From NCBI GenBank assembly GCA_040399685.1, contig JBBART010000020.1:1-64000 (forward strand): 64,000 bases of DNA. The letters run 5' to 3'. Positions 52,205 through 60,827 of the stretch are shown piece by piece; position 1 is the first letter of the stretch, and each line of letters opens with the position of its first letter. The notes below the pieces were generated by a model. That model had not been told where the DNA came from. It made no database searches and was given only the letters and a program-made list of their open reading frames with translations. The position numbers and the translations under genes are program-made. The DNA comes from CAIQQQ01 sp040399685. Its GTDB lineage: Bacteria; Pseudomonadota; Alphaproteobacteria; Acetobacterales; Acetobacteraceae.

Positions 52205-54897
52205 CACACGCTCCACGGTGCGGGGGCGTCTGGGTCGATGCCGTAGCGGGTGATGGCGGCCAGCGGCAGGTCGCGGCCGATGCGGCCTTCCTGCGCCAGC
52301 GCATCAAGGGCGGCGAGCACGATCTGGTGGCGGTCGATCTCGAAGAACCGGCGCAGGCGGGCGCGGGTGTCGCTGCGGCCGAAGCCGTCGGTGCCGAGTG
52401 TGACCATCCGCGCCTGCACATGCGTTGCGATCAGTTGCGGATAGGCGCGCACGTAGTCGGTGGCGGCGATCACCGGCGCAGTGCCGCCGAGGCATTCCTC
52501 CACATGGCTGACCCGAGGCGGTTCAGCCGGGTGCAGGCGGTTCCAGCGGGCGATGGCACGGGCCTCGCGGTCGAGTTCGGTGAAGCTGGTGGCGCTCCAG
52601 ATCTCGGCCGCCACGCCCCAATCGGCCTGAAGCAGGTCGGCGGCAGCGATCACCTCGCGCAGGATGGCGCCGGAGCCGACCAGGCGGATCGGCGCCTCGG
52701 CATCGGGGGCGGCGCGGAAGCAATACATCCCGCGAATGACATCCTGCGCTGCACCTGCGGGCAGATCCGGCTGGGCGTAGTTCTCGTTCATCAGCGTCAC
52801 GTAATAGAACTCGTCGCGCTGTTCCTCCATCATCGAGCGCATGCCGTGATCCAGGATCACAGCGAGTTCGCCGGCGAAGCACGGGTCATACGCGCGGCAG
52901 TTCGGCACCGCGGCGGCGGCCAGATGGCTGGAGCCGTCCTGATGTTGCAGGCCCTCGCCGCCCAGTGTTGTGCGCCCTGCGGTGGCGCCGAACAGGAAGC
53001 CGCGCGCCCGCTGGTCCGCCGCTGCCCAGATCAGGTCGCCGACGCGCTGGAAGCCGAACATCGAGTAATAGATATAGAACGGCAGCATCGGCAGGCCGCT
53101 GACGCTGTAGGACGTGGCGGCGGCGACCCAGGACGAAATGGCGCCGGCCTCGGTGATGCCTTCTTCCAGCAACTGGCCGTTCTTGGCCTCATGGTAATAC
53201 AGCATCGAGCTGGCGTCTTCCGGCTCGTACAACTGGCCGATCGGCGAGTAGATGCCCACCTGGCGGAACAGGGTGGACATGCCGAACGTTCGCGCCTCAT
53301 CGGCCACGATTGGCACGATGCGCGGGCCGAGCACCTTGTCCTTCAGCAATGCCGAGAACATCCGCACCGCCGCCATGGTGGTGGACATCTCGCGGTTCTC
53401 GGCTGTGAGCGCGAACTGGGCGTAGGATGCAATCGGCGGCACCGGCACCACCGGCGCATCCCGCCGGCGGCGGGGCAGCGAGCCGCCCAAGGCGGCGCGG
53501 CGTTCGCGCAGATAGCGCAGTTCGGCGCTGTCCTCGTCTGGGCGGTAGAAGGTGAGTGACTTGGCGTCCTCATCGCTGAATGGCAGGGAGAAGCGGTCGC
53601 GGAAGGCCAGCAGGGCGGCGGCATCCAGCTTCTTGGCCTGATGCGAGGTGTTGCGCGATTCTCCGGCGGCGCCCATGCCGAAGCCCTTCTTGGTCTTCGC
53701 CAGGATCACCGTCGGGCGGCCCTTGTTGGCCTGGGCGGCGGCGAAGGCTGCGTGCAGCTTGCGCAGATCATGGCCACCGCGCCGCAGGGCGTCGATCTCC
53801 TGGTCCGACATATGCGCCACCAGCGCCTTCAGTTCCGGACTCTGCCCGAAGAAATGCTCGGCGTTGTAAAGCCCATCCATCGCGCCGAGCGTTTGGTATT
53901 TGCCGTCCACTGTGGCGGCGAAGGTCTTGAGCAGGATGTGGGTGTGGTCGATGCCGAACAGCGGGTCCCAGTCCGAGCCCCACAGCACCTTGATGACGTT
54001 CCAGCCGGCGCCGGTGAACAGCGCCTCGAATTCCTGGATCACCTGCCCGTTGCCGCGCACCGGGCCGTCCAGCCGTTGCAGGTTGCAGTTGATAACGAAG
54101 GTGACGTTGTCGAGATTCTCCCGCACCGCCAGCGTGAGGGCGGCGATGGATTCCGGCTCGTCCATCTCGCCGTCGCCGAACACGCCCCACACATGCCGCT
54201 CCGGCACTTCGGCGGCCTCTTGCAAGCCACGGTCACGCAGATAGCGCAGGAAGCGAGCCTGATAGATGGCGCTGATCGGACCGATGCCCATCGAGCCTGT
54301 CGGGAACTGCCAGAAATCCGGCATCAGCCAGGGATGCGGATAGGAGCACAGGCCGTTGCCGGTCAGTTCTTGGCGGTAATTGGTGAGCTGGTCTTCGCTC
54401 AGGCGTCCTTCCAGGAAGGCGCGGGCGTAGATGCCGGGGGCGGAATGCGGCTGGAAGAACACCAGGTCCCCGCCATGCTCGGCATCGGCGGCACGGAAGA
54501 AATGGTTGAATCCGACTTCGAATATCTCGGCAGCGGAGGCATAGCTGGCGATATGGCCGCCCAGATCGCCATGCGCCGCGTTGGCGCGCACCACCATGGC
54601 CAGCGCGTTCCAGCGCACGATGGCGGTGATGCGCTCCTCCATCGCCAGATCGCCGGGATAGGGCGGCTGGCGCTCAAGCGGGATGGTGTTGCGATAGGCG
54701 GAAAACGGCTGCGGCTGCGGGATGAGGCCGAGTTGCTGGCCCTGCGCCTCCAGCCGGTTCAGCACATAGCGGGCGCGTTCGCTGCCGCGTGCGCGGACCA
54801 CTGATTCCAGCGCGTCCAGCCATTCGCGCGTCTCGGCTGGGTCCGGATCGTTCGCCGCATTCATGGCGGACCCGTCGCGGCGTTGCATGCTGGCCAT
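52204..54897 (-). CDS. aceE: Pyruvate dehydrogenase E1, homodimeric AceE type
   Basis: About 897 residues from ATG 54897 (GGGGAG upstream; other Met nearby at 54888 and 54864). ETREWLDALESVVRARGSER opens the AceE family; the TPP-binding motif is GDGEMDEPESIAALTLAVRE, then FVINCNLQRLDGPVRGNG. It decarboxylates pyruvate and loads the lipoyl group of AceF. The single-chain form is typical of gamma-proteobacteria and is less common in alphaproteobacteria, which mostly use PdhA/PdhB. An Lrp-type gene precedes it in the same direction. Confidence 0.94.
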   Translation of the reverse strand: MASMQRRDGSAMNAANDPDPAETREWLDALESVVRARGSERARYVLNRLEAQGQQLGLIPQPQPFSAYRNTIPLERQPPYPGDLAMEERITAIVRWNALAMVVRANAAHGDLGGHIASYASAAEIFEVGFNHFFRAADAEHGGDLVFFQPHSAPGIYARAFLEGRLSEDQLTNYRQELTGNGLCSYPHPWLMPDFWQFPTGSMGIGPISAIYQARFLRYLRDRGLQEAAEVPERHVWGVFGDGEMDEPESIAALTLAVRENLDNVTFVINCNLQRLDGPVRGNGQVIQEFEALFTGAGWNVIKVLWGSDWDPLFGIDHTHILLKTFAATVDGKYQTLGAMDGLYNAEHFFGQSPELKALVAHMSDQEIDALRRGGHDLRKLHAAFAAAQANKGRPTVILAKTKKGFGMGAAGESRNTSHQAKKLDAAALLAFRDRFSLPFSDEDAKSLTFYRPDEDSAELRYLRERRAALGGSLPRRRRDAPVVPVPPIASYAQFALTAENREMSTTMAAVRMFSALLKDKVLGPRIVPIVADEARTFGMSTLFRQVGIYSPIGQLYEPEDASSMLYYHEAKNGQLLEEGITEAGAISSWVAAATSYSVSGLPMLPFYIYYSMFGFQRVGDLIWAAADQRARGFLFGATAGRTTLGGEGLQHQDGSSHLAAAAVPNCRAYDPCFAGELAVILDHGMRSMMEEQRDEFYYVTLMNENYAQPDLPAGAAQDVIRGMYCFRAAPDAEAPIRLVGSGAILREVIAAADLLQADWGVAAEIWSATSFTELDREARAIARWNRLHPAEPPRVSHVEECLGGTAPVIAATDYVRAYPQLIATHVQARMVTLGTDGFGRSDTRARLRRFFEIDRHQIVLAALDALAQEGRIGRDLPLAAITRYGIDPDAPAPWSV

Positions 54898-55049
54898 TTT
54901 TATCGTCTCCCCGTCCGGGCAGACGATAAGGGAGAAGCCGCCGGATTTCCTGTTGAATGATGTGCGCGCCGACGTAAATTTCAGCATGTCCGGCTGTCAT
55001 ATCAAATGTTTGGCATGTATTATGCTGCCTGGGTGGCTTTGTGCCGCAT

Positions 55050-55565
55050 CTACCGTCGCGGCCGTGATGCCGGTTTCGGGCTGCGCGCCACGCTCTGGGC
55101 AATCGGCACGGCGGTTTTGTATTTCACCTGCTTGAGCGCGAAGCTGGAACGGATATTGGCCACGCCCGGAATGCGCGACAGCCTGTTGACGATGAACTGC
55201 TCCAGTTCCTGCACGTCGCGCACCACCACGCGCAGCAGGTAATCGGCATCGCCGGTCATCAGGTAGCATTCCATCACTTCATGAAAATCCTGCATCGCGT
55301 GCTGGAATGTCTCCAGCGCCGCCTCAACCTGCCGTTCCAGGCTGATCTGGATGAACACGCTGACCCCCAGCCCCATCTTCAGCGGGTTCACCAGCGTCAC
55401 GTATTTGTCGATCACGCCTTCCTGTTCCAGCGCCCGCACGCGCACCAGGCAGGGCGAGGGGGACAGGCCGACGCGGGTGGCCAGTTCCACGTTGGTGAGC
55501 TTGGCGTCCTGTTGCAGTTCTTCGAGAATCTTCAGGTCGATGGCGTCGAACGGTTCCGGCAGCAT
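55050..55565 (-). CDS. Lrp/AsnC-family regulator upstream of aceEF
   Basis: 171 residues from ATG 55565 (a GGGG-rich site upstream; ATG 55616 adds a non-family leader). HTH: FDAIDLKILEELQQDAKLTN, VELATRVGLSPSPCLVRV. RAM domain with HEVMECYLMTGDADYLLRVV. It lies 152 bases upstream of aceE in the same direction and may regulate it, possibly in response to an amino acid or pyruvate-family effector (inference). Confidence 0.93.
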   Translation of the reverse strand: MLPEPFDAIDLKILEELQQDAKLTNVELATRVGLSPSPCLVRVRALEQEGVIDKYVTLVNPLKMGLGVSVFIQISLERQVEAALETFQHAMQDFHEVMECYLMTGDADYLLRVVVRDVQELEQFIVNRLSRIPGVANIRSSFALKQVKYKTAVPIAQSVARSPKPASRPRR

Positions 55566-55627
55566 GCTGTGTCCCCAGGGGTGACGCCGCCTCTGCGAAA
55601 TAGGGCGCTGCACCAAGCATACATCGG

Positions 55628-55929
55628 CTAGATCCGAACGCCGAGATAGGTCCGGTCATCGGTGCGAACAGGGGGCAGCGAGCCTTTCACTGATGCGTAG
55701 GGCCCGATTTTCAACGGATCGATGCGTTCCACCTCGTCGGCTTCTGCCTCCCACGCTGCCACGCCGAAGCGGTCGGGGTGGCTGAAATACCCGTCGGTGA
55801 ACAGTTCCACGGTGCGGGTCTCGCCCGGGGGCAGGCGTTCGATGGTGATGTGGCGCGGGGGAATGGCGAAGCCGTCGATGCAGGAATAGCCGAGTGGCGA
55901 CGCATCCGAATTCTGGTGCGGAAACTGGC
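55628..55929 (-). pseudogene. C-terminal fragment of a PP2C-like/unknown protein
   Basis: The last ~100 codons (minus strand) read VELFTDGYFSHPDRFGVAAW and, near the end, TDDRTYLGVRI. TDGYF resembles the Asp-Gly motif of PP2C-type phosphatases and the end looks like a natural C terminus. The N-terminal part is absent: it is replaced at 55930 by IS3-type sequence, so the gene is broken. Confidence 0.6.
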
Positions 55930-56073
55930 TGATCTGCCCCCGACAAACTGGATCGTTTTTGGTTAGAGTTTTCCGCGCGGCTTCCCTCGGCTGGAAGGAG
56001 CGGAGACCGATGAAGGCATCGGCATTTTCGGACGCACAAAAGGCGTTCATTTTAAAACAAGGGGCTGACGGCA
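55930..56073 (+). mobile_element. IS3-family remnant: left end and start of orfA
   Basis: TGATCTGCCCCCGACAAACT at 55930 is like an IS3-family terminal repeat. A transposase OrfA begins at ATG 56010 after GGAAGGAGCGGAGACC and reads MKASAFSDAQKAFILKQGAD, the family's N-terminal start. It stops after about 21 codons, where the sequence switches to an ABC ATPase gene on the opposite strand. The rest of the element is missing, which points to a deletion from inside the IS. Confidence 0.75.
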
Positions 56074-56518
56074 TTCGGTCCTCGAAGCCTTCCAGCCGCA
56101 CCGTGTGGATGGCCTCGGCCACCCGGTCCTTGGTGTCCGCAGCCGACAGGCCGCGTGGTCGCAGCCCGAAGGCCACGTTCTTCCACACCGACAGATGCGG
56201 GAAGATGGCATAGTCCTGAAACACCATGCCGATATTGCGCTTGTAGGCGGGTTGCAGGTCGATCCGCTCGCCATCATAGGTGATGGTGCCGGAATCCTGC
56301 CGCAGGAAGCCCACGATGGTGCGCAGCAACGTGGTTTTGCCGCACCCGCTGGGGCCCAGCAGCGTGAAGAATTCACCACTGCGGATGGTCAGGTTGATCT
56401 TGTTGAGGATCGGCGCGCCATCAACGTAGAATTTTGTGAGGTCGCTGATACGGACTTCGCCCAAGATTGCTCCGTTGCACTGCTGCTGCTTGCTCGGTTC
56501 ACTATCGATGGGCCGCAT
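56074..56518 (-). pseudogene. N-terminal fragment of a PotA-like ABC ATPase
   Basis: VRISDLTKFYVDGAPILNKI, Walker A GPSGCGKTTLLRTIVGF and Q-loop GMVFQDYAIFPHLSVW are intact. The fragment ends at LEGFEDRMPSA, just before the expected LSGGQ signature, at the IS junction (56064-56074). With no signature or Walker B it cannot function as an ABC ATPase. The continuing frame through the IS and the PP2C-like fragment gives a chance fusion to 55628. The start codon at 56518 is not firm. Confidence 0.8.
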
Positions 56519-56671
56519 GGTCTGTGCAAGGCGGCTTGGCTGATATGCGCGCCGTGCGGTGCATGCGCTCTCGCGGCCCGGAAAAGCGCCATAATCGCGC
56601 CGATTGCCGCGTTCTGCGTATCAATGCGCCGGACCCGTTTTATCTTGTGGAATGGATCTGCGCGCGCCTAA

Positions 56672-56689
56672 TGATACCGTATGGTGTCA
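56672..56689. promoter_or_regulatory. Imperfect palindrome at the TetR gene start, candidate operator
   Basis: TGATACC-GTAT-GGTGTCA pairs with one mismatch and covers the ATG at 56681. A TetR-family operator for autoregulation is a natural reading; if translation starts at ATG 56714 instead, the site lies upstream of it. Confidence 0.45.
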
Positions 56690-57382
56690 AAAACTTCCTC
56701 CGCCGCCGTCGCAATGGCTCAAGCGCCCGCCAGGCCGCGCAAAGCCGGCAGGCCCGCGCAGGATGCGGCGGCGGCGTTGCCGGACTGTATTCTTGCCAGT
56801 GCGCGGGAATTGTTCCTCAGCCAAGGGTTCGCTGCGACGAGCGTGCAGCAGATTGCCGACCGCGCCGGGGCCACCAAGCGCACGCTGTACGTGAAGGTTG
56901 GCGACAAGGAGGCGCTGTTCAGCGCCGTTGTGACCGACATGCTCAGCGATTGGCGGAACTCGGTCAGCACGGCGGGGACAGAGGGCTCGTTGCCGTCGCG
57001 GCTGGAGCAGATCGGGCGGCACTTGCTGTCGATGCTGTTGGCGCCGGACATGGTGCGCCTGCACCGCGTGCTGTTCGCCGAGGTCTACCGCTTTCCCGCA
57101 TTGATCCAGCTGCTGATGCAGCAAACCGAGGCGGGGCCAATTCCGCAGTTGGCGTGCCTGCTGATGGAGGAACGCGGCGGACGGGGGGAGCCGGCGCGGC
57201 ATGACATGGTCGCCGCGCGCCTCTTGCACGAAATGATTGCCGGCGCTGCGTTGCGGTCGGCGGCATTCGGACGGGAGCCGACGATCCAGATCTCGCGTGA
57301 GGAATGGGTGCATGAAGTGGTGGAGCTGTTCCTGCGGGGCTGGCTGCGCAACGTTGCCGATACGCAGGAGACGCGGGCGTGA
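56681..57382 (+). CDS. TetR-family transcriptional regulator
   Basis: 233 residues from ATG 56681 (ATG 56714 is an alternative; neither has a clear ribosome site). HTH: ASARELFLSQGFAATSVQQI, ADRAGATKRTLYVKVGDKE. The C-terminal ligand/dimer domain is helical. The stop overlaps the FUSC gene start by four bases (GTGA), so the regulator is the first gene of the efflux operon it most likely represses. Confidence 0.92.
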   Translation: MVSKTSSAAVAMAQAPARPRKAGRPAQDAAAALPDCILASARELFLSQGFAATSVQQIADRAGATKRTLYVKVGDKEALFSAVVTDMLSDWRNSVSTAGTEGSLPSRLEQIGRHLLSMLLAPDMVRLHRVLFAEVYRFPALIQLLMQQTEAGPIPQLACLLMEERGGRGEPARHDMVAARLLHEMIAGAALRSAAFGREPTIQISREEWVHEVVELFLRGWLRNVADTQETRA

Positions 57383-59421
57383 CGCTTCCGGGATGGCGCG
57401 ACTGGGTGTACTCGGGCAAGGCGTTCGTGGCGGCCTGCCTCGCGCTCTACATCGCCTTTTGGATGGATTTGCCGCGGCCATACTGGGCCATGACGACCGT
57501 CTATGTGGTGGCGCAACCTCTTGCCGGCCCCACGCTGTCCAAGGCGGCCTATCGCCTGATGGGCACTGTTCTGGGCGGGATCGGCGCTGTGCTGTTGGTG
57601 CCGAATCTTGCCACGTCACCTGAATTGCTGGCGCTGGGCCTGTCGCTGTGGACCGGCGCCTGCCTGTTCCTGTCGCTGATGGACCGCAGGCCGCATAGCT
57701 ATGTCTTTATGCTCGCCGGATATACCGCGCCCATCATCGGCTTTGCGGCGGTGGACGACCCCGGCGCCATCTTCACCACCGCCGTTGCCCGCGTGCAGGA
57801 AATCGGGCTTGGCATCGTCTGCGCCGGCCTTGTGGGTTCGATCGTGATGCCGCGCTCGACGCGCGTTGTGTTCATCGAGCGTGTGCAGGCCTGGCTGCAC
57901 CATGCCACCGCCTGGGCGGTCGAGGTGCTCGATGAACCGCAAGATGCAACGCCGAATGCGGCACGGGCCCGGCTGGCGGCCGATGCCATCGAGATCGATG
58001 CGCTTGCGTCCCATCTCGGGTTCGATCCCGCTTTGCCGGCTGGCGCGCGTGGCTGGGCGGAGATGCTCCGCTCGCGCATGCTGCTGCTGTTGCCGCTGAC
58101 CGCCTCCATCGCCAGCCGGATCAGCGCCTTGCAGCCGGACGGGCTGACCCCGGGCCTGCGCACCGCCATGGCCGCCTTGCGCGACTGGCTGGCCGAGGGC
58201 GCGCCCGCATCCGCCGCCGGGGCGCTGCGGGGAGCGATTATGGCCGCCTCGCCGCAGCTTGGGTTCGCGTCCAGTTGGCCGGATCTGGTGCGGGCCAGCC
58301 TGGCGACGCGTCTGCGCGAATTGGTGGATCTGCTGCTCGATTGCGCGGCCTTGCAGCAGCGCCTGCTCGGCGCGCGCGGGCCGCTGGTTCTGGCGCTGCC
58401 GGATATCGATGGCGCGCGCGGCACCGGCGCCCGCCATGCCGATCTCGGGCTGGCGTTGCGCTCGGCGGTCGCGGCGGTGGTGGCGATGCTGGCCGCATCG
58501 ACGTTCTGGATCGCCACCGCCTGGCCGGAGGGCAGTTCGCTGCCGGCGATGGCGGCGGTGGGGTGCAGCTTCTTTGCCACGCTCGACAATCCCGTGCGGC
58601 CGCAGCTTGCCTTTGCCAAATGGTGCCTGCTCTCCCTGGCCATCAGCGCCGTGTATGCGTACGCCATCCTGCCGCAGGCCCAGGAATACGAGACGCTGGT
58701 TCTGCTGCTGATGCCCACCATGCTGGTGGCCGGACTGCTGGCGGCCAATCCGGCCACGATGCTGATCGGCCTGGCGGTGGCGGCGAACATGCCCGCACTT
58801 CTGGCGCTGCAGGGCCGCTATACCGGCGATTTCGCGAGCTTCGCCAATGCTGGCCTGGCGTTGGTGGGCGGGCTTTGGTGCGGCACCGTCATCACGTCCG
58901 TGGCCCGCGTCATGCAGCCGCGCTGGGTGGCGCGCCGCCTGCTGCGGGCCAGCTACCGATCGCTCGCCCGCGCCGCCGAACAGCGCGGGCAGGGCAACCG
59001 CGCGGTGTTCGCCAGCCTCATGCTGGACCGTGCCGGCCAGATGGCGCCGCGCCTCGCCGCCGGTCTGTCCGCCACCGATGAGATGGCGATTGCCATGATG
59101 GCGGTGGTCCGCATCGGATTGAACGTGGTGGACCTGCGGCGTGCCCGTCATCTGCTGCCGGTAGCGGTGCGGGCGAGTTTGGATGCGGTGCTCGATGGCC
59201 TGGCCGCGGAGTTCACCGCCCGTGCCGGATCGCTGCGCCATGTGCCTGGGCTTCTGCATCTTGCGGTACTGGACCGTGCTTTGGCGGACGCCGCGCGGCT
59301 GCCCCCAGGAACCTTGCGCGACGATATGCTGTTGGGGCTTGTGGGCGTTCGGCTCGGATTGTTCCCGATGGCGCCCGGCTACGTCGCAGAGCCGGGCGAC
59401 CGGATGGGGAGGGCCGCATGA
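57379..59421 (+). CDS. FUSC-family inner-membrane exporter (AaeB/aromatic acid efflux type)
   Basis: 680 residues from the overlapping GTG. N-terminal membrane block (FVAACLALYIAFWMDLPRPYWAMTTVYVV, then FLSLMDRRPHSYVFMLAGYTA), a cytoplasmic middle, and a second membrane block around residues 360-510 (AVAAVVAMLAASTFWIATAW). PYWAMTTVYVVAQ is the FUSC signature. Together with DUF1656 and HlyD-type genes it forms a tripartite-type pump, commonly for aromatic acids or related toxic compounds. Confidence 0.93.
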   Translation: MTLPGWRDWVYSGKAFVAACLALYIAFWMDLPRPYWAMTTVYVVAQPLAGPTLSKAAYRLMGTVLGGIGAVLLVPNLATSPELLALGLSLWTGACLFLSLMDRRPHSYVFMLAGYTAPIIGFAAVDDPGAIFTTAVARVQEIGLGIVCAGLVGSIVMPRSTRVVFIERVQAWLHHATAWAVEVLDEPQDATPNAARARLAADAIEIDALASHLGFDPALPAGARGWAEMLRSRMLLLLPLTASIASRISALQPDGLTPGLRTAMAALRDWLAEGAPASAAGALRGAIMAASPQLGFASSWPDLVRASLATRLRELVDLLLDCAALQQRLLGARGPLVLALPDIDGARGTGARHADLGLALRSAVAAVVAMLAASTFWIATAWPEGSSLPAMAAVGCSFFATLDNPVRPQLAFAKWCLLSLAISAVYAYAILPQAQEYETLVLLLMPTMLVAGLLAANPATMLIGLAVAANMPALLALQGRYTGDFASFANAGLALVGGLWCGTVITSVARVMQPRWVARRLLRASYRSLARAAEQRGQGNRAVFASLMLDRAGQMAPRLAAGLSATDEMAIAMMAVVRIGLNVVDLRRARHLLPVAVRASLDAVLDGLAAEFTARAGSLRHVPGLLHLAVLDRALADAARLPPGTLRDDMLLGLVGVRLGLFPMAPGYVAEPGDRMGRAA

Positions 59422-59492
59422 TCCTCTCCTTCGGCGTGCTGCTGCCAGCCATGATGATCGGTGTGCTCCTGATGATGTTGACCCGCCTGTGA
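59418..59492 (+). CDS. 24-residue hydrophobic micropeptide between FUSC and DUF1656 genes
   Basis: An ATG inside the FUSC stop (ATGA, 59418) opens a 24-codon frame that ends in the TGA overlapping the next gene's GTG start (GTGA at 59489-59492). The product, MILSFGVLLPAMMIG... ending LTRL, is almost entirely hydrophobic and could span a membrane once. Stop/start overlaps on both sides are what one sees for translationally coupled genes. Chance occurrence cannot be excluded at this length. It is absent from standard three-gene descriptions of FUSC-DUF1656-HlyD operons that I know. Confidence 0.5.
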   Translation: MILSFGVLLPAMMIGVLLMMLTRL

Positions 59493-59689
59493 TTGGGGAA
59501 CTCAACCTCTACGGGGTGTTCCTGCCGGCCGTGATGGCCTGTTGCGTGTTGGCGCTGCTGGCCACGTTCGGCGTGCGCGCCGTGCTCCGCCGTGTTGGGT
59601 TCTATCGCGTGGTCTGGCATCCCGCGCTGTTCGACGTCGCCTTGTTCGTCATCGTGCTGGGCGGCGTGGTCGCCCTGACATCGCTATAG
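59489..59689 (+). CDS. DUF1656 small membrane protein (AaeX-like)
   Basis: 66 residues from GTG 59489. Starts IGELNLYGVFLPAVMACCVL, the DUF1656 hallmark, with a second hydrophobic segment (ALFDVALFVIVLGGVVALTS) after VLRRVGFYRVVWHPA. Two membrane segments. Partner in FUSC-HlyD efflux systems; the HlyD-type gene follows nine bases after its stop. Confidence 0.9.
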   Translation: MIGELNLYGVFLPAVMACCVLALLATFGVRAVLRRVGFYRVVWHPALFDVALFVIVLGGVVALTSL

Positions 59690-59697
59690 GCCTTCTT

Positions 59698-60624
59698 ATG
59701 AAAATTCTGAGCATCTTCGGCCGCTTTGCGGTCACTGGCCTTGCTGTTCTGGTGGCCCTGCTGATCGGGCGTGAGATCTGGTTTTATTATGTCGAGGCGC
59801 CCTGGACCCGCGATGGGCGGGTGCGGGCGGACATCGTCAGCGTGGCGCCAGACGTCTCGGGGCCGGTGGTCGAGGTGCTGGTGCATGACGAGCAGGTGGT
59901 GCGCCAGGGCGACGTGCTGTTCCGCATCGACCCGGCGCGGTTCCAGATTGCCGCCGAGCAGGCCGACGCCGTGCTGGCGGGCCGCAAGGCCACGCTCGAT
60001 CAAACGGTGCGCGACTTCCGGCGCTTCGGCCAGCTCGACACGCTCTCCACCTCCAAGCAGAAGCAGGAACAGACCGCGGCGGATATGCAGCTGGCCTCGG
60101 CGGCCTATCGGCAAGCGCTCGCCGATGACGATTTGGCGAAGCTGAACCTCGCCCGCTCCGACGTCAGGGCGCCGGTCAACGGCACGATCACCAACATGGA
60201 TTTGCGACCGGGCGACTATGTGACGACCGGAAAGGGCGTTTTTGCCCTGGTGGACAGCGACACCGTGCGGGTGGAGGGCTATTTCGAGGAAACCAAGCTC
60301 GGACGCCTGGCCGTGGGCGATGCCGTGACGGTGCAGTTGATGGGGATGTCCACCCAGATGCACGGCCATGTCCAAAGCATCGCCGCCGCCATCGCGGACC
60401 GGGAGCGCACCGCCTCGGCGGATATGCTGGCCAGCGTCAATCCAACCTTCAGCTGGGTGCGGCTGGCGCAACGGGTGCCGGTGCGGGTGGTGCTGGACGA
60501 CGCGCCCAGCGGATTGCCGCTGGTGGTCGGCCGCACCGCGACGGTGATTGTGCAGAACGGCAGGGTGGGTTCGCCGTTGAGCCTGTTGTCATTGTGGCAT
60601 GGCCGGGGCCTGTCCGACGGATGA
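59698..60624 (+). CDS. HlyD-family membrane-fusion protein (AaeA-like)
   Basis: 308 residues from ATG 59698 (the frame open from 59542 lies in DUF1656). An N-terminal membrane anchor (FAVTGLAVLVALLIGREIWF) is followed by VSVAPDVSGPVVEVLVHDEQ, a lipoyl-like half-domain, a coiled-coil hairpin rich in Lys/Gln/Ala, and the return half SDVRAPVNGTITNMDLRPG. It bridges the FUSC exporter to an outer-membrane channel, which is not encoded here. Confidence 0.93.
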   Translation: MKILSIFGRFAVTGLAVLVALLIGREIWFYYVEAPWTRDGRVRADIVSVAPDVSGPVVEVLVHDEQVVRQGDVLFRIDPARFQIAAEQADAVLAGRKATLDQTVRDFRRFGQLDTLSTSKQKQEQTAADMQLASAAYRQALADDDLAKLNLARSDVRAPVNGTITNMDLRPGDYVTTGKGVFALVDSDTVRVEGYFEETKLGRLAVGDAVTVQLMGMSTQMHGHVQSIAAAIADRERTASADMLASVNPTFSWVRLAQRVPVRVVLDDAPSGLPLVVGRTATVIVQNGRVGSPLSLLSLWHGRGLSDG

Positions 60625-60653
60625 CACCGGCGTCTTTTGCCATTTTTCGCGTC

Positions 60654-60727
60654 TGCGCCCGGCAGGACTTGAACCCGCAACCAAGCCGTTATGAGCGGCC
60701 CGCTCTAACCAGTTGAGCTACAGGCGC
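60654..60727 (-). tRNA. tRNA-Ile2 with anticodon CAU (possibly Met)
   Basis: A 74-base cloverleaf on the minus strand: acceptor GCGCCTG/CGGGCGC, D stem GCTC/GAGC, anticodon stem GGCCG/CGGCT around CTCATAA (anticodon CAT on the DNA, bases 60691-60693), T stem GCGGG/CCTGC with TTCAAGT. Discriminator A; CCA not encoded. The anticodon arm and TTGGT variable loop look like the lysidine-modified Ile2 type (E. coli ileX) more than elongator Met. Confidence 0.9.
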
Positions 60728-60827
60728 ACACGCCTGCACGATGTGCCATGGTGTTCGCCCTCTTCGCAACTCCCTCTGAGGCTTGTATATGGCCCTCGCA
60801 CACGCAACAACCTGCGGAGAGACCAAT

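Noticed and set aside
57616..59505. 629-codon minus-strand ORF
   Set aside because: Antisense to the FUSC gene; no recognisable domain.
60654..60727. Elongator tRNA-Met
   Set aside because: Anticodon CAU fits both, but the anticodon arm and variable loop are closer to Ile2; not excluded.
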